Source: Clostridia bacterium (lineage in GTDB: Bacteria > Bacillota > Clostridia > Christensenellales > Borkfalkiaceae). Taken from it: DNA of 49,305 nucleotides. Below are positions 7,187 to 16,533 of this stretch, piece after piece. A program made the translations under genes and the position numbers. Each line of letters starts with the position of its first letter. Position 1 is the first letter of the stretch. The notes beneath the pieces are model-generated. The model did no database searches, was not told the origin of the DNA, and saw only the letters and a list, made by a program, of their open reading frames with translations. The stretch covers positions 1 to 49,305 of the forward strand of contig JAFTPK010000001.1 in the NCBI GenBank assembly GCA_017463325.1, in the 5' to 3' direction.

Positions 7187-8383
7187 TTATTTTACAAGAA
7201 TTTTTAAATGCACCTTTTTACCTTTATGCAAAACGAATTCCTTGGCGGGCAGGTGCATATTCGCGTCCGTAACTTTGGTGTCGTCCACGCTGACGCCGCC
7301 CTGTTCGATCAGTCGGCGCGCCTCGCCCTTGGATTTTGCAACTCCCGCAAGCACCATGGCGTCCACGACCGTCTGCGCCCCCTCGATCTCTTTCGTCAAA
7401 AGCTCCGCCTCGCCGCCGCCAAACGCCGCCTTGGCCTGCGACTGCGCAAGCGCCGCCTTTTCCTCGCCGTGCACCTCTTTGGTCAGCTCGTACGCAAGCA
7501 CTTCTTTCGCTTTATTGATACGCTCGTCCTTGTGCGCGCAAAGCTCCTTAATCTCGGAAACGGGCAAAAACGTAAGCAAATTCAAACATTTCTCCACGTC
7601 CTCGTCCGCAATATTGCGCCAGTACTGATAAAATTCGTAGGGCGTCGTTTTGTTCTCGTCCAGCCATACCGCCCCTTTCGCCGTCTTACCCATCTTCTTG
7701 CCGTCCGACGTCGTAAGAAGGGTAAACGTCATGGCAAACGCCGGCTTTTGCTCTTTAATGCGGATCAGGTTCGCGCCCGCGAGAATATTGCTCCATTGAT
7801 CGTCGCCGCCAAGTTCGAGCGAGCAGCCGTATTTTTGATGCAATACAAGGAAGTCGTAAGCCTGCATGAGCATATAATTAAATTCAAGGAAAGAAAGCCC
7901 TCTTTCCAAACGCTGTTTAAAGCACTCCGCCGAAAGCATACGGTTGACGGAGAAATGCGCGCCGATATCACGCAGGAAATCTACGTAGTTGAGGTTCAAC
8001 AGCCAGTCGCCGTTATCCACGACGATCGCCGCGTTCTCCCCCTCGAAATCAATAAACCGAGCCATTTGTTTTTTAAAACATTCCACGTTATGGCGAATGG
8101 TTTCTTTGGTCATCATGCTTCGCATATCCGTTCTGCCCGACGGATCACCGATCATAGCCGTACCGCCGCCGATCAAAATGATAGGCTTATGCCCCGCTTG
8201 CTGCATATGGTGCATGGCGATCAGTTGCATGAAATGCCCTACGTGCAACGAATCGGCCGTAGGGTCGAAACCGATATAAAAAGGAACGCTCTCTTTCCCG
8301 AGCTTTTCATACAGCTCGTCTTCAAATACCGTCTGTTTAATAAAGCCTCTCTCTCTGAGCGTGTCCATTACGTTTTTCGACAT
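7187..8383 (-). CDS. tyrS: Tyrosyl-tRNA synthetase
   Basis: A 398-residue class I synthetase that charges tRNA-Tyr. It shows the HIGH-equivalent HVGH in [10 protein letters not shown], the tyrosine pocket motif ([10 protein letters not shown] then LGGDDQWSN) and the KMSKS-equivalent KMGKT within [15 protein letters not shown]; the C-terminal ~65 residues are an S4-type RNA-binding domain. The start at 8383 has AAGGAG 8 bases upstream; the longer frame would add 47 residues unlike any TyrS. No clear T-box was found in the short leader. Confidence 0.97.
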   Translation of the reverse strand: MSKNVMDTLRERGFIKQTVFEDELYEKLGKESVPFYIGFDPTADSLHVGHFMQLIAMHHMQQAGHKPIILIGGGTAMIGDPSGRTDMRSMMTKETIRHNVECFKKQMARFIDFEGENAAIVVDNGDWLLNLNYVDFLRDIGAHFSVNRMLSAECFKQRLERGLSFLEFNYMLMQAYDFLVLHQKYGCSLELGGDDQWSNILAGANLIRIKEQKPAFAMTFTLLTTSDGKKMGKTAKGAVWLDENKTTPYEFYQYWRNIADEDVEKCLNLLTFLPVSEIKELCAHKDERINKAKEVLAYELTKEVHGEEKAALAQSQAKAAFGGGEAELLTKEIEGAQTVVDAMVLAGVAKSKGEARRLIEQGGVSVDDTKVTDANMHLPAKEFVLHKGKKVHLKILVK

Positions 8384-8418
8384 GGTAGTTCTCCTTGCAT
8401 ATCTTTTACATTTTATAT

Positions 8419-8448
8419 AATGTACCATATTTTCCCCGTCTTTGTCAA
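8419..8448 (-). promoter_or_regulatory. Promoter of tyrS
   Basis: On the minus strand TTGACA (8443-8448) and TACATT (8419-8424), spacer 18. It is back to back with the WYL regulator promoter. Confidence 0.65.
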
Positions 8449-8474
8449 ACGATTTGAGCACGCAAATGAAAAAC

Positions 8475-8503
8475 TTGACAAATTTCACGGCGTGTGTTAT
8501 ACT
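8475..8503 (+). promoter_or_regulatory. Promoter of the WYL regulator, right against its start codon
   Basis: TTGACA (8475-8480), 17-base spacer, TATACT (8498-8503). The -10 box ends only 7 bases before the ATG at 8511, so transcription would begin at or next to the start codon. Confidence 0.8.
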
Positions 8504-8510
8504 TTCTATT

Positions 8511-9419
8511 ATGAAATATCCCATCTTACTCGATATGCTTTTCGAGCTACTTCAAAAACGTAGGCTGCCCGCCTCTTATTTCGCGGAAAAATATTCCCTT
8601 TCCGAACGTACCGTTTACCGTTACGTGGGCGAGCTTTCCAAGTGCGCGCCCGTAGAAGTGCTGCGCGGCCGCGGGGGCGGCGTACGCATTTCCGACGCCT
8701 ACAAGCTCCCCGTCGGGTTTTTGTCTGCCGAAGCTTACGCGGCGGCTTTTGAAGCGCTGGAACTTGCCTATTCGGAAAGCGCCGACGAACGCTTCTTAAC
8801 CGCCTTGAAAGCCCTTTCCTCAGCCGAAAAGGCAGAGCGCGCGCAAACCTCCCTCTCCTTTGCCTTGGAGGAGGTTTTATTGGACGGCGGCGTTTTCCAT
8901 GAGAAAGTTTCTTTGCTTCGAGAATGTATTCGCGAACGAACGCTGCTCGAAATTGAATACCGCGAAAAACGGTCGGCAAAAAACAAGCGCAAGGTGGAGC
9001 CTATTTTGTTAGCCTTTCAAGACGGAAAGTGGGCACTCCTCGCCTTTTGTCGCGTCAAAAAAGAGGTGCGGCGGTTTTGGTTGAGCAAAATCTACGCGGC
9101 ATTTGCCTTAGAAGAAAAATTTACCCCAAAAGAGCTTTCCGACGAAGAAGTACTTACCTTATTACGCAAAAAAGAGGCACCCATGGTTGAGGTGAGGCTG
9201 GAAATCAGCGAGAGCGCGTACGGCGCGGCGGTGGAAAAATTCGGCGTGGAAAACATCCGAGAACGCGGCGAAAAAAGGTTTGTGGACGCCCTCTTTCCCG
9301 ACGACGATACGCTTGCCGCAAAACTACTTTCCCTCGGCTCGGGCATTACCGTCCTTAAACCCGAACGGATCAAACGCAAGGTAAAAGCGCTTGCCCTGGG
9401 GATTTTAAAAAATTATTGA
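8511..9419 (+). CDS. YafY-type transcriptional regulator (HTH + WYL)
   Basis: A 302-residue regulator. The N-terminal winged helix-turn-helix is seen in [21 protein letters not shown] (about 20-40), followed by the wing [12 protein letters not shown] domain follows (LLEIEYREK... [34 protein letters not shown], about 140-190), then a C-terminal extension. WYL domains often sense nucleic acids or ligands in DNA-damage and defence regulators, but many members are general regulators. The start at 8511 follows directly from the promoter position; an upstream in-frame ATG at 8442 lies before the -35 box and cannot be in the mRNA. The target is unknown. It is divergent from tyrS. Confidence 0.85.
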   Translation: MKYPILLDMLFELLQKRRLPASYFAEKYSLSERTVYRYVGELSKCAPVEVLRGRGGGVRISDAYKLPVGFLSAEAYAAAFEALELAYSESADERFLTALKALSSAEKAERAQTSLSFALEEVLLDGGVFHEKVSLLRECIRERTLLEIEYREKRSAKNKRKVEPILLAFQDGKWALLAFCRVKKEVRRFWLSKIYAAFALEEKFTPKELSDEEVLTLLRKKEAPMVEVRLEISESAYGAAVEKFGVENIRERGEKRFVDALFPDDDTLAAKLLSLGSGITVLKPERIKRKVKALALGILKNY

Positions 9420-9433
9420 CAAACTCCTTTTTA

Positions 9434-9466
9434 CCGCCCGCTTTTCGCATAAAGCGGGCGGTTTTC
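9434..9466 (+). terminator. Terminator after the WYL regulator
   Basis: ACCGCCCGCTTT (9434-9445) pairs with AAAGCGGGCGGT (9452-9463), followed by T residues. Confidence 0.8.
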
Positions 9467-9513
9467 GGATATAATAAGATACCGAAACTTTTAAAAAAGG
9501 AAGACCTTGCATA

Positions 9514-10563
9514 ATGTATAAAATCGTATTCACGGGCGGCGGCTCGGCGGGGCACGTTATCCCCAACGTTGCCCTTATCGACGAGCTGATCAAAACGGGG
9601 GAGGCGGATATTGCCTATTTCGGCTCGGACGGGATTGAAAAAAAGCTCGTTGCCAGTAAAAAAATCCCCTATTTCGAGCTTGCTCCCCCCAAGCTGAAAC
9701 GGAGCCTTTCCGCTTTTACCGACAACTTGAAAATTCCATTTATCTTTTCCAAAGCCGTCAAAAAAGCGGAGGAGGGGCTGCGCGCCTTTTCCCCCGACCT
9801 CGTCTTTTCCAAGGGCGGCTACGTCGCCCTGCCCGTCGTTTTTGCGGCGGCAAAGCTCGGCGTGCCCTGTATCGCCCACGAAAGCGATTATTCTATCGGC
9901 CTTGCCAACCGTCTAAGCGCAAAAAAGTGCGCATCCGTGCTCACCTCTTTCCCCGAAACCGCGCGGAAGATACGCAACGGGAAATTCAGCGGCCCGCCCA
10001 TTCGTGCAGAGTTGTTTGCCCATTCCCGTTCAGCCGCCAAACGGGAGCTTTGCGAAGGCACGAGCCGAAAAGTGATCCTTGTGTTCGGTGGGGGCAGCGG
10101 GAGCGAAACCTTGAACGAGGCGGTGAGAAAAGCAGCTAAGCGTTTGACCGAGCGATACTTTATTTTACAGGTTTGCGGCAAAGGAAAAACAATCGACTGT
10201 CGGCTTAAAAATTACAAGCAAGTGGAATTCATTACGGACATGGGTGCCGCTTATGCCTGCGCCGACCTCGTCGTTTCCCGTGCGGGGGCGGGCACGATAT
10301 TCGAGCTGCTTGCCCTTAAAAAGCCCGCCCTTTTAGTTCCCCTTGAAGGGCAAACGCGCGGCGATCAAATTGAAAACGCCGCCTATTTTGAAAAGCAGGG
10401 CGTTTGCCGCATACTCAAACAAGGGGAGTTGAAACACTTAGCGGAGGAAATCGACGCGGCGATTTTAGACGAGCAATTAAAACGGCAGCTTGCTCTCTTT
10501 TCCTATCCCCTTGGCAACGAAAATCTTTTACACGAAATTCGCGAGTTGGTGAAAAAGCAATGA
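9514..10563 (+). CDS. murG: UDP-GlcNAc:lipid-linked pentapeptide transferase MurG
   Basis: A 349-residue GT-B glycosyltransferase that adds GlcNAc to lipid I to form lipid II at the inner membrane face. Seen: the N-terminal loop FTGGGSAGHVIPN (6-18), the second glycine loop VFGGGSGSETLN, and the UDP-sugar site SRAGAGTIFELLALKKPALLVP with GQTRGDQIENA. The length is usual. The gene lies away from a dcw cluster and overlaps yunB by 4 bases (ATGA), as happens with second MurG-like copies in Clostridia, so whether this is the main murG cannot be told from the window. A TATAAT box is at 9471, with no good -35. Confidence 0.93.
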   Translation: MYKIVFTGGGSAGHVIPNVALIDELIKTGEADIAYFGSDGIEKKLVASKKIPYFELAPPKLKRSLSAFTDNLKIPFIFSKAVKKAEEGLRAFSPDLVFSKGGYVALPVVFAAAKLGVPCIAHESDYSIGLANRLSAKKCASVLTSFPETARKIRNGKFSGPPIRAELFAHSRSAAKRELCEGTSRKVILVFGGGSGSETLNEAVRKAAKRLTERYFILQVCGKGKTIDCRLKNYKQVEFITDMGAAYACADLVVSRAGAGTIFELLALKKPALLVPLEGQTRGDQIENAAYFEKQGVCRILKQGELKHLAEEIDAAILDEQLKRQLALFSYPLGNENLLHEIRELVKKQ

Positions 10564-11255
10564 AAAACGAGTACGCTCTTCCCGTTTACAAACGGCCGAA
10601 AATGATTTGGCGGCGACGCAGAAAAAAACTGCTCGCCGCCTTTTTAGCGTTGCTGCTTTTAGGCGTTTTACTTTTTCTTTATTTTCAGCGCAACGTCACG
10701 CGAGTACTTATTTCGATCAGCGAGGCGACTATGCGCGCCTCCACCACCGTCGCCGTCAACGACGCCGTGTATTATACTTTAAGCGACGAGCTACGATACG
10801 AAGATCTTGTAAGCGTGGAGCGCAGTGAAAACGGCGATATCGTCGCCGTCAGCGCGAACGCCTTAAAGATCAATAAAATCGCCCGCGACACCGCTTCCAT
10901 TTCGCAATCCAACCTCAAAAATTTGAGCTTGAACGGGATCCCCATTCCCCTTGGCGCGCTAACGGGAATCGAGGCTTTGGCGGGGTTGGGGCCGCGTATT
11001 CATTTCCGCATTATTCCCGTTTCCAGCGTCGCCTGCGATTTTTATTCCACCTTTGAAAGCGTTGGTATTAACCAGACCCGACATTCCATTTACTTAAACG
11101 TGATCGCCGATATTTCTATCGTCATGCCCTCGCGTACGGAGAATTTTGCCGTGACGACGGAAATTCTCGTCGGCGAATTCGTCCTTGTCGGCTCCGTGCC
11201 CGACGCCTACCTACAATCGGACATCTTTGGCGAGAAACCCAACCTCGCCACTTAG
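10560..11255 (+). CDS. yunB: Sporulation protein YunB
   Basis: A 231-residue membrane-anchored protein. A short basic cytoplasmic segment (KRPKMIWRRRRKK) precedes one membrane helix (about 22-41). The extracytoplasmic domain has the family-typical 'N-D-A-V' segment (VAVNDAVYYTL) and the stretch IPIPLGALTGIEALAGLGPRI... ending E-I-L-V-G-E. YunB is a sigma-E-controlled spore-formation protein with a poorly defined role. The start at 10560 gives an ATGA overlap with murG. Its last 4 bases overlap the convergent spoVAE gene. Confidence 0.9.
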   Translation: MKNEYALPVYKRPKMIWRRRRKKLLAAFLALLLLGVLLFLYFQRNVTRVLISISEATMRASTTVAVNDAVYYTLSDELRYEDLVSVERSENGDIVAVSANALKINKIARDTASISQSNLKNLSLNGIPIPLGALTGIEALAGLGPRIHFRIIPVSSVACDFYSTFESVGINQTRHSIYLNVIADISIVMPSRTENFAVTTEILVGEFVLVGSVPDAYLQSDIFGEKPNLAT

Positions 11256-11635
11256 CTTTTTTTGGATTTAGAACGGAAGAGCATTGCCATCAAAAAGGAA
11301 AATATCACCGCCGCTGAAACGCCCGCGCTCGCTGAGGAAAGCGCCCCCGTCACCGCTCCAAAAAAGCCGCGCTCTGCCCCACGGATCGCACCGTTTGCCA
11401 ACAGATACCCAAAGCCCGAAATGGGCACCGTCGCTCCCGCGCCCGCAAAATCCACGAGGGGCTGATACAGCCCAAGCCCCTGCAATACGACGCCGATAAG
11501 CATGAACGTCACCAAGATTTTCCCCGCCGTCAAGTCGGTGAAATTGATGACCACTTGCGCAATTGCGCATATCAGCCCGCCTACGGCAAACGCTTTTACA
11601 AATTCCAAAATTAACGAAAAATATTCTGCAAACAT
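11252..11635 (-). CDS. spoVAE: Stage V sporulation protein AE
   Basis: A 127-residue hydrophobic protein with about four membrane segments, starting MFAEYFSLILEFVKAFAVGG. It carries the SpoVAC/AE-shared signature G-G-L-I-C-A-I-A-Q and G-A-G-A-T-V-P-I-S-G-F-G. With SpoVAC and SpoVAD it forms the channel that moves dipicolinic acid across the inner spore membrane. It is the last gene of the minus-strand spoVAC-D-E run, 8 bases after spoVAD. Confidence 0.93.
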   Translation of the reverse strand: MFAEYFSLILEFVKAFAVGGLICAIAQVVINFTDLTAGKILVTFMLIGVVLQGLGLYQPLVDFAGAGATVPISGFGYLLANGAIRGAERGFFGAVTGALSSASAGVSAAVIFSFLMAMLFRSKSKKS

Positions 11636-11643
11636 TTTACCTC

Positions 11644-12642
11644 CTACACCCGTTCAAAACTGACAGCGTGGGCAATACAGGGAATACTCTCTCCCTGCCC
11701 GCTCGAAACGGTGGAAAGGAGCGCGCCCGTCGCCACGAACAGTACCCTGTTAAGCTCGCCACGGCGCATTTTTTCCACAATATACGAATTAAATACGAGC
11801 GCGCTACACCCCGCGCCGCTGCCGCCTTGAAATTCATCCTCGATCACGTTATACACGATCTCCCCGCAATCCACGTGATTGTTTTGTATATCGACCCCTT
11901 TTTCCCACGTCAGATCTTTCATAAGTCGGCTACCGAGCGCACCCAAATCGCCCGTTACAATCAGATCGTAATCGCTCGCCTTTTTCCCCGTATCCTGCAA
12001 ATGCTTGACCACGGTATCCGACGCTGCGGGTGCCATAGCAGCGCCCATATTATTCACGTCCGTGATCCCGTAATCGACCACCCTGCCGAACGTCGCGCTC
12101 GTCAAAGCGATCGGGGAAGAGGTCGTTTCTTTGGCAGCAATCACCGCGCCGCCCGCCCCCGTTACCGTCCATTGCGCTTGCGGCGGACGGGTACAGCCAA
12201 GCTCTAACGGGTAACGGTATTGCCGTTCCGCAGAAGAAAAATGACTGCCCGTTGCCGCAACAATCCGCTTGAAATACCCCGCGTCGATCATTGCCCCTGC
12301 AAGTGCAAAGCTCTCGCTCATAGTCGAGCACGCGCTATATACTCCTAAAAACGGGAAGTCAAAATCGCGCGCTGTGAACGACGCCGAAATGATTTGATTG
12401 AGCAGATCCCCCGAAACAAACAGGTCGATATCCCGTTCGGTCAGCCCTGCGTTTTCAATCGCTTTCCGCACCGCAAAAGTGAGCATCTTACATTCCGCTT
12501 TTTCATAGGTGCTCTCCCCAAACGTGTCGTCCTTTAACGTCTTATCGGCAAAGTTGCCGACAATCCCCTCGCTCTCCTTAGGTCCCGCGATACTACCCGT
12601 CGCCACAAGGCGGGGCTGATGATGAAAGAAAATTGTGTTCAT
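11644..12642 (-). CDS. spoVAD: Stage V sporulation protein AD
   Basis: A 332-residue thiolase-fold protein: early motif LVATGSIAGPKESEG, ACSTMSESFALAGAMID, N-N-M-G-A-A-M-A-P-A, TGDLGALGSRLMKDL, and SSGQGESIPCIAHAV near the C-terminus. SpoVAD binds dipicolinic acid on the spore inner membrane surface and is needed for its uptake. It sits between spoVAC (14 bases upstream) and spoVAE. Confidence 0.96.
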   Translation of the reverse strand: MNTIFFHHQPRLVATGSIAGPKESEGIVGNFADKTLKDDTFGESTYEKAECKMLTFAVRKAIENAGLTERDIDLFVSGDLLNQIISASFTARDFDFPFLGVYSACSTMSESFALAGAMIDAGYFKRIVAATGSHFSSAERQYRYPLELGCTRPPQAQWTVTGAGGAVIAAKETTSSPIALTSATFGRVVDYGITDVNNMGAAMAPAASDTVVKHLQDTGKKASDYDLIVTGDLGALGSRLMKDLTWEKGVDIQNNHVDCGEIVYNVIEDEFQGGSGAGCSALVFNSYIVEKMRRGELNRVLFVATGALLSTVSSGQGESIPCIAHAVSFERV

Positions 12643-12656
12643 TCGATACCTGCCCC

Positions 12657-13109
12657 TTACAAAAATAAATAAATTAACCCTACGAGAGTTCCCGCGAGCA
12701 CGCCGTATACAATGATAGGCCCCGCAACGACAAACATTTTTGCCGCCAGCCCGTATACAAGCCCCTCCGTCTTAAATTCCATAGCCGGTGAGCAGACGCT
12801 GTTGGCAAAGCCCGTAATGGGAACGATCGACCCCGCACCCGCGTGACGACCTATCCGATCGTACACGCCAAGCCCCGTTAAAAGCGTGCCTAAAAAAATC
12901 AGCAGGATACTCGTGCCCGCCGCAAGCTCGTCGCCCGACAGCGAAAAAACGTTTTCCAAAAAAAAGCGAAAAAACTGGCCGAGCATACAGATCAGCCCGC
13001 CCACCCCGAACGCGTGCAAGCAATTTTTGAAATGCTTGGTCGGCGGAGAAAAGGAATTTACGTAGTCGATATAATTTTTGTTATAGTTCTCTCTATTTCT
13101 GCCTGTCAT
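12657..13109 (-). CDS. spoVAC: Stage V sporulation protein AC
   Basis: A 150-residue membrane protein; after a polar N-terminus (NYNKNYIDYVNSFSPP) come four hydrophobic segments with GVGGLICMLGQ and GAGSIVPITGFANSV. SpoVAC is the pore-like, mechanosensitive component of the dipicolinate channel. First gene of spoVAC-D-E, with a strong GGAGGGG ribosome site. No spoVAA, AB, AF or EA-type gene is next to it, the reduced set common in Clostridia. Upstream on the minus strand GAATA (13195-13199) could be a sigma-G -35 box, but the matching -10 is poor. Confidence 0.95.
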   Translation of the reverse strand: MTGRNRENYNKNYIDYVNSFSPPTKHFKNCLHAFGVGGLICMLGQFFRFFLENVFSLSGDELAAGTSILLIFLGTLLTGLGVYDRIGRHAGAGSIVPITGFANSVCSPAMEFKTEGLVYGLAAKMFVVAGPIIVYGVLAGTLVGLIYLFL

Positions 13110-13215
13110 TTCGTTTCCCCTCCTTTGCCTTTCGGAAAACAGGTTTCCCGCTCCGAAAGATTTTGCGTCGTATCGTATACTTTCGTCCGTTTCATATTCT
13201 TACTTTGCGTAAACG

Positions 13216-13250
13216 GCAAAAAAATATACCGCCCCGAAGGGCGGTTTTTT
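13216..13250 (-). terminator. Terminator of the recR operon
   Basis: ACCGCCC (13228-13234), loop CGAA, GGGCGGT (13239-13245). A run of A on the left foot gives a T-run for the minus transcript. Confidence 0.85.
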
Positions 13251-13273
13251 CCTGTTGTTTTTTACAAAAATTT

Positions 13274-13867
13274 TTACAGCTCGTTACGCTCCAAAAAGGC
13301 GCGCGTAAGCGTAACGTCGTCGGTGTATTCGATCTCCGAGCCAACAGGGATCCCGTGCGCAAGGCGGGTGACGGTAACCCCCAACGGCTTGATCAGCCGC
13401 GCAAGATACATAGCCGTCGCGTCCCCCGAAACGTCGGGATTAGTGGCGACGATTACCTCTTTCACGCCGTCGCTTTCAAGCCTTGCGAGCAGCTCCCGTA
13501 TCCGAATATCATTAGGTCCAACGCCCGACATGGGGTCGATCGTGCCGTGCAAAACGTGATACACCCCTTTGAATTCATGCAGCTTTTCAATCGCCGCAAC
13601 GTCGCGAGGCTCCTTGACTACGCAAATCACGCTCTTATCTCGCGCCTTACAAATGCCGCAGGTTTCCTCCTCGGTGAAATTTCCGCAAACGCTACAATAA
13701 CGCACCTTGCGTTTGACGCCGATAATCGCGTCCGCAAACGCGCGGGCTTCGCTTTCGGGCATATCAATAATTTTATAGGCGTAACGCTGCGCCGTTTTCT
13801 TCCCTACCCCGGGAAGCTTGGAAAACTCGTTGATCAGCTTTCCGATCGGTTCGATAAATATCTCCAC
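13274..13867 (-). CDS. recR: Recombination mediator RecR
   Basis: A 197-residue RecR. Helix-hairpin-helix [16 protein letters not shown] (about 18-33), zinc motif C-x2-C...C-x2-C ([16 protein letters not shown]), and a Toprim domain ([32 protein letters not shown]). With RecFO it loads RecA at single-stranded gaps. Usual length. Last gene of the dnaX-ybaB-recR block, starting 1 base after the ybaB stop, the standard order in most bacteria. Confidence 0.98.
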   Translation of the reverse strand: MEIFIEPIGKLINEFSKLPGVGKKTAQRYAYKIIDMPESEARAFADAIIGVKRKVRYCSVCGNFTEEETCGICKARDKSVICVVKEPRDVAAIEKLHEFKGVYHVLHGTIDPMSGVGPNDIRIRELLARLESDGVKEVIVATNPDVSGDATAMYLARLIKPLGVTVTRLAHGIPVGSEIEYTDDVTLTRAFLERNEL

Positions 13868-13868
13868 C

Positions 13869-14201
13869 TTAGATCATTCCTCCAAGGCCGCCCATGTTGC
13901 CGAACTTGCCCATTTTTTCTTCGTAGACCTTATCCGCTTTTGCATAGCCGTCGTTGATCGCCGCCAAGATCAGGTCTTCCAACATTTCAATATCCGTGGG
14001 GTCAACAACGCTCTCGTCAAGCTCGATCCCGTTTATGATCTTCTTCGCGTTCATATACACGACAACCGCTTCACCCGCCGCCGTGCCGACAACCTCCCAG
14101 TCCTCTAAAAGAGTTGCCGTCTTTTCCATTTCTTCTTGCATTTGCTTCGCTTGACGCATTAAATTTTGCATTCCCGCGTTGCCGCCTTTATAGCCTGCCA
14201 T
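13869..14201 (-). CDS. YbaB/EbfC nucleoid-associated protein
   Basis: A 110-residue protein with the family core [29 protein letters not shown] and the acidic stretch [30 protein letters not shown]. The N- and C-termini are Gly/Met-rich ([10 protein letters not shown]), as usual. It binds DNA as a dimer. It lies between dnaX and recR. Confidence 0.96.
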   Translation of the reverse strand: MAGYKGGNAGMQNLMRQAKQMQEEMEKTATLLEDWEVVGTAAGEAVVVYMNAKKIINGIELDESVVDPTDIEMLEDLILAAINDGYAKADKVYEEKMGKFGNMGGLGGMI

Positions 14202-14218
14202 AATAGTATTTTCCTCCG

Positions 14219-15940
14219 TTATTTGATTTCTATTTTTATGCCCGAAAAGGTGCTTTTCAGCTCCTCGATCGGCCCTACAACCTCGTCCTTTTTCTTGCCC
14301 GCAAGTCGCAGTTCAAAGCCGTGCTCCTCGATCCCGATCAACCCGAACGCCTGTTTGATCAGAGCGTAATGCTCGGGTTTTTTCAAGGAATTGTACATAG
14401 TTTCGCTCGGCGTCGTCAATACAAACGTTTCTCCCTCGAACGCATAGTCAAGGTCGGTACAAATCGTAAATAGCACGCCGTTTCTGCCCGTCTTTCTAAG
14501 CGTTCTGATAAAGCCGCCAAACACCGTTTTTGCGTCGCCGCCCGCCACCGATTTAAATGCGGGCGTGGGCGTGAGGGTAGGCGCTGGCGTGGGCGTTTCC
14601 AAGATCGGCTCCGCCCCTTTCTTTTCCTCTTTCCTTTGCCTTATAGGGGAAACGCACTCCTCTTCCTCGGGTGCTTCCAAGGGGGGAGGAGGAAGTTCTT
14701 CCTCCATTTCCTCCACCACGGGGGCAGGGTCGGGTTCAATAAATTTCGTCGCGGACACGGGTGCTTCTTTTATATTCGACAAAAACTCCCCGTTTTGCAA
14801 TCTTTTTTCCAAATCGGCAATACGGCTTAAAAGGGCTTGTTCGCTCCTTCCGCTTTCAGGCAAAGCCGCCTTAAACACCGCCGTTTCAAAGACGATACGC
14901 GGCGAGGTGGAAAAACGAAGATCAGCCTCCGCTTTTGCAAAGACCTCGGTAGCATATAAAAGCCGAGCAGGCTCCGTCGCCTCCGCAAGCGCTTTTACTT
15001 TCGCAAATTCCTCCTTGGGCATAGAGAGTAGCTTTTGCGCCGTCTTACACGTTTTAGCGATCGAGAGCGCGTTCAAATGGTTGAGCAGATCGCCCGCCAA
15101 AAGTCCGACGCTTTTGCCCGAGAGAATAAAACGCTCCGCCTCCTCAAACGCCTCGCCGACGTTCCCCGTCAGCACCGCACTCGAAAGCGCGTGAATTCCG
15201 TCGAAATCGGCGCTACCGATCACCGCCGTTACGTCTTGATAAGTAAGCTTGCCCTGCGAATAAGAAACACAGGTATCCGCAAGCGAAAGCATATCGCGTA
15301 CGCTCCCTGCGCCCGCCCGCGCAAGCGCGGAAATCGCCTCGGCGTCGTACTTTTTACCGATCGTATCAAACACCTCACGCAAACGCTCCTCCAAATCGCT
15401 TTGGGGAATGAGCTTGAAATCAAAACGCATACAGCGAGAGAGAATGGTTGCAGGAATCTTTTGCGATTCGGTGGTCGCAAGAATGAACACCGCGTGCGAG
15501 GGCGGTTCTTCCAGCGTCTTCAAAAGGGCGTTGAACGCCTGCGGCGAGAGCATATGCACCTCGTCAATGATATACACCTTGTATCGCCCCGAAGTGGGCG
15601 GGTATTGCACTTTTTCCCGAAGATCGCGTATCTCGTCTACGCCGTTGTTGGAGGCCGCGTCGATTTCCGTAACGTCAAGGTTGGACGGCGTTTTGAGCGC
15701 CAAACAGGTGGGACATTTCCCGCACGGCGAGCCGTCTACGGGCGACTCGCAATTGATCGCCGCCGCAAAAATTTTCGCAACGGAGGTCTTCCCCGTACCG
15801 CGGGGGCCGCAAAATAAATACGCGTGTCCGATCCGACCCGTGGCTATTTGGTTTTTGAGCACCGTAACGACGTGCTCTTGCCGAACGACCTCCCCGAGCG
15901 TTTTGGGGCGAAAAGTTCGGTATAATGCAAGATGGGACAT
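14219..15940 (-). CDS. dnaX: DNA polymerase III subunits gamma/tau
   Basis: A 573-residue clamp-loader ATPase: Walker A GPRGTGKTS (about 45-53), zinc-binding cysteines in CESPVDGSPCGKCPTC, Walker B IIDEVHML, sensor-1 region ATTESQKIPATILSRC and a lid/collar domain. A low-complexity linker of Pro, Glu and Thr (about 395-460) precedes a tau-like C-terminal domain. It loads the sliding clamp and couples polymerases at the fork. I saw no slippery heptamer of the kind used to make gamma in E. coli. The start codon lies 5 bases downstream of the sigH stop. Confidence 0.97.
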   Translation of the reverse strand: MSHLALYRTFRPKTLGEVVRQEHVVTVLKNQIATGRIGHAYLFCGPRGTGKTSVAKIFAAAINCESPVDGSPCGKCPTCLALKTPSNLDVTEIDAASNNGVDEIRDLREKVQYPPTSGRYKVYIIDEVHMLSPQAFNALLKTLEEPPSHAVFILATTESQKIPATILSRCMRFDFKLIPQSDLEERLREVFDTIGKKYDAEAISALARAGAGSVRDMLSLADTCVSYSQGKLTYQDVTAVIGSADFDGIHALSSAVLTGNVGEAFEEAERFILSGKSVGLLAGDLLNHLNALSIAKTCKTAQKLLSMPKEEFAKVKALAEATEPARLLYATEVFAKAEADLRFSTSPRIVFETAVFKAALPESGRSEQALLSRIADLEKRLQNGEFLSNIKEAPVSATKFIEPDPAPVVEEMEEELPPPPLEAPEEEECVSPIRQRKEEKKGAEPILETPTPAPTLTPTPAFKSVAGGDAKTVFGGFIRTLRKTGRNGVLFTICTDLDYAFEGETFVLTTPSETMYNSLKKPEHYALIKQAFGLIGIEEHGFELRLAGKKKDEVVGPIEELKSTFSGIKIEIK

Positions 15941-15945
15941 AGCCT

Positions 15946-16530
15946 CTACCTCTTAATGATTTTTTGTAATTTCTTTTTACTTCGTTGAATGGCGTTGTCG
16001 ATACTCTTTCCGTCCTTGCCCGTCGCTTGACAAATTTCAACCGAGCTCATACCGTCCATATACATAACGATTACGCGAAATTCAAAATCGGAAAGTACGC
16101 GGCTCATTCGGCCTAAAAACTCTCGCCTATCCTCTTTCCGGAGCATTTCGTCTTCGGGTCCGGGATTGTCCGCAAACGGCTCGCTATCCGAATCAAAAAT
16201 GGAAACGTAGTTGTTGAGCGGCACGTTCTTTAACCTTGCCGACGCCTTGACCGCGTCTACAATTCGACGGGTCACGCAAAGATATGCAAAACCCGAAAAA
16301 GAGCCTTGCCCCGTCGCAGCGTACTCCGAAATTGCTTTTAATAGTCCGAACATTCCCTCTTGGATCAAATCCTCCGTTTCTCCACCAACAAGAAAAAAAC
16401 AACGGGCGCGACGGCGAACGAGCGGCGCATACCGAAGTAAAAGCTCCTCCGTCGCCTGTCTATTCCCGCCCTGCGAGAGAATGACGAGCTGTTCGTCCGA
16501 GCATTGCTCGGTTGTCCGTTTTTCCTCCAT
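15946..16530 (-). CDS. sigH: RNA polymerase sigma-H type factor
   Basis: A 194-residue sigma-70-family factor of the SigH (Spo0H) kind. Region 2 is seen in TEDLIQEGMFGLLKAISEYAATGQ...FAYLCVTRRIVDAVKASARL; region 4 in LSDFEFRVIVMYMDGMSSVEICQATGKDGKSIDNAIQRSKKKL. In spore-formers SigH starts the sporulation programme. Its position 3 bases downstream of rlmB and just below mrnC is the classic mrnC-rlmB-yacP-sigH order of Firmicutes, here without yacP, and with dnaX directly following. Confidence 0.92.
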   Translation of the reverse strand: MEEKRTTEQCSDEQLVILSQGGNRQATEELLLRYAPLVRRRARCFFLVGGETEDLIQEGMFGLLKAISEYAATGQGSFSGFAYLCVTRRIVDAVKASARLKNVPLNNYVSIFDSDSEPFADNPGPEDEMLRKEDRREFLGRMSRVLSDFEFRVIVMYMDGMSSVEICQATGKDGKSIDNAIQRSKKKLQKIIKR

Positions 16531-16533
16531 AGC

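Noticed and set aside
7208..8563. 451-residue plus-strand open frame
   Set aside because: Antisense to tyrS, which has all its catalytic motifs; no sensible protein features.
13195..13230. Sigma-G promoter for spoVAC-D-E
   Set aside because: GAATA is present, but the sequence at the -10 distance matches the CATACTA consensus poorly; kept only as a remark.
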